Assembly: GCA_019083985.1 (NCBI GenBank)
Contig: JAHRCV010000002.1
Span: 555,001 to 619,000, forward strand
DNA length: 64,000 nt
DNA from: Rhizobiales bacterium TNE-4
Lineage (GTDB): Bacteria > Pseudomonadota > Alphaproteobacteria > Rhizobiales > Beijerinckiaceae
Direction of reading: 5' to 3'
Positions within the stretch are counted from its first letter, which is position 1, and every line of letters starts with the position of its first letter. Below the pieces are notes generated by a model. It ran no database searches and was not told where the DNA came from. It saw only the letters and a program-made list of their open reading frames with translations. The position numbers were made by a program, and so were the translations under genes. Below are positions 63,751-64,000 of this stretch, one piece after another.

Positions 63751-64000
63751 TTAAGGCGCAGTACCGCGCTCCAAGGCCGCTGTCACCGGCACAAGAATGA
63801 ACCCACGCGCCTCAAGGGTTTGTGCCCACGCAGCCACGCGGTCGATCATGGCAGGCGTAACGGCCATCATGGCAATGGCACTGCCGCGCTCCTGCGCCAG
63901 ACGCTCAAGCTCTTTCAGCCCAGCATCAAGCGCGGCCGGATCGATGAGCATGGATGCACGCGGCCACGGTTCATTTTTTCCATCGCGCTTTGTGCGACCC
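63751..64000 (-). CDS. Divergent polysaccharide deacetylase family protein, C-terminal end (partial)
   Basis: The frame is open on the minus strand from the window edge to the stop at 63751-63753 (82 residues seen). The sequence has DGKNEPWPRASMLIDP, LERLAQERGSAIAMMAVTPAMIDRVAAWAQTLEARGFILVPV and a short Ala-rich tail, typical of the end of divergent polysaccharide deacetylases (PF04748). The family is exported and linked to the cell envelope. The N-terminal part lies beyond the window. The 191-bp gap to rppH has no gene that I can support. Confidence 0.82.
   Translation of the reverse strand, partial: GRTKRDGKNEPWPRASMLIDPAALDAGLKELERLAQERGSAIAMMAVTPAMIDRVAAWAQTLEARGFILVPVTAALERGTAP

Overview
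The window looks like a chromosomal segment of an alphaproteobacterium of the order Hyphomicrobiales (Rhizobiales), probably near the Beijerinckiaceae or Methylobacteriaceae. Three things suggest this: the gene orders gluQ next to an AlkA-type glycosylase, argJ-PpiC-secA, rplU-rpmA-GNAT-obgE-proB-proA and rppH beside a divergent polysaccharide deacetylase; the PhaR/PhaA/PhaB polyhydroxybutyrate genes; and a two-subunit NAD-linked formate dehydrogenase of the Methylobacterium Fdh1 type. I did no database search, so the placement is inference from gene families and synteny. The DNA is moderately GC-rich, apart from an AT-richer pilin-like cluster near 48.1-51.1 kb and some intergenic gaps.

Layout. 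0-5 kb: the tail of an M23 peptidase, an AEC transporter, gluQ and a DNA glycosylase with interlocked start codons, then a tightly overlapping operon (carboxylesterase, iron-type alcohol dehydrogenase, thioesterase). 5-12 kb: a DMT transporter, a MutT Nudix enzyme, argJ, a parvulin isomerase and secA. 12-16.4 kb: a secreted small protein, a histone H1-like DNA-binding protein, an L,D-transpeptidase lipoprotein co-translated with a small membrane protein, and accA. 16.5-23 kb: a methyltransferase, gloB, a DUF985 cupin, a GNAT, a DMT transporter, a lone CoxG-like protein and a KefB-type antiporter. 22.9-23.95 kb: a GH16 glycanase whose RTX secretion module is cut off by one in-frame stop. 24-29 kb: the formate dehydrogenase operon with a small methyltransferase. 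29-41 kb: patatin, bdhA, a Zur-like regulator, ispG, HdeD, two tandem DUF1345 genes, a polyprenyl synthase, rpmF, an EAL protein, then phaR and phaA-phaB.

41-48 kb: htpX, preceded by an intergenic double-hairpin repeat, then a catabolic island on the minus strand (polar amino-acid ABC transporter, DoeB/EutE-like deacylase, EutB/threonine-dehydratase-like enzyme) controlled by a divergent IclR regulator. The set resembles an incomplete ectoine-type utilisation system. 48-51 kb: two TadE-like proteins and a large TadG-like protein with a C-terminal calcium-binding-type module, without any tad secretion machinery. 51-57 kb: a ring-cleaving dioxygenase, an LprI/DUF3298-type secreted protein, a secreted lipase, a pyruvate/indolepyruvate decarboxylase-family enzyme and tRNA-Ser(CGA). 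57-64 kb: rplU, rpmA, GNAT, DUF3833, obgE, proB, proA, a lone hisE-like gene, rppH and the end of a divergent polysaccharide deacetylase gene.

The metabolic theme is carbon storage and one-carbon oxidation. PhaA, PhaB and PhaR make PHB precursors and control granules, BdhA (with a patatin hydrolase) consumes 3-hydroxybutyrate, and formate dehydrogenase supplies NADH. No CRISPR array, insertion sequence, integrase or phage gene was seen. The least ordinary items are the stop-split GH16-RTX gene, the TadG/calcium-module cluster, the partial ectoine-like operon, and the inverted repeat at 40976-41093 whose two arms show compensatory changes.
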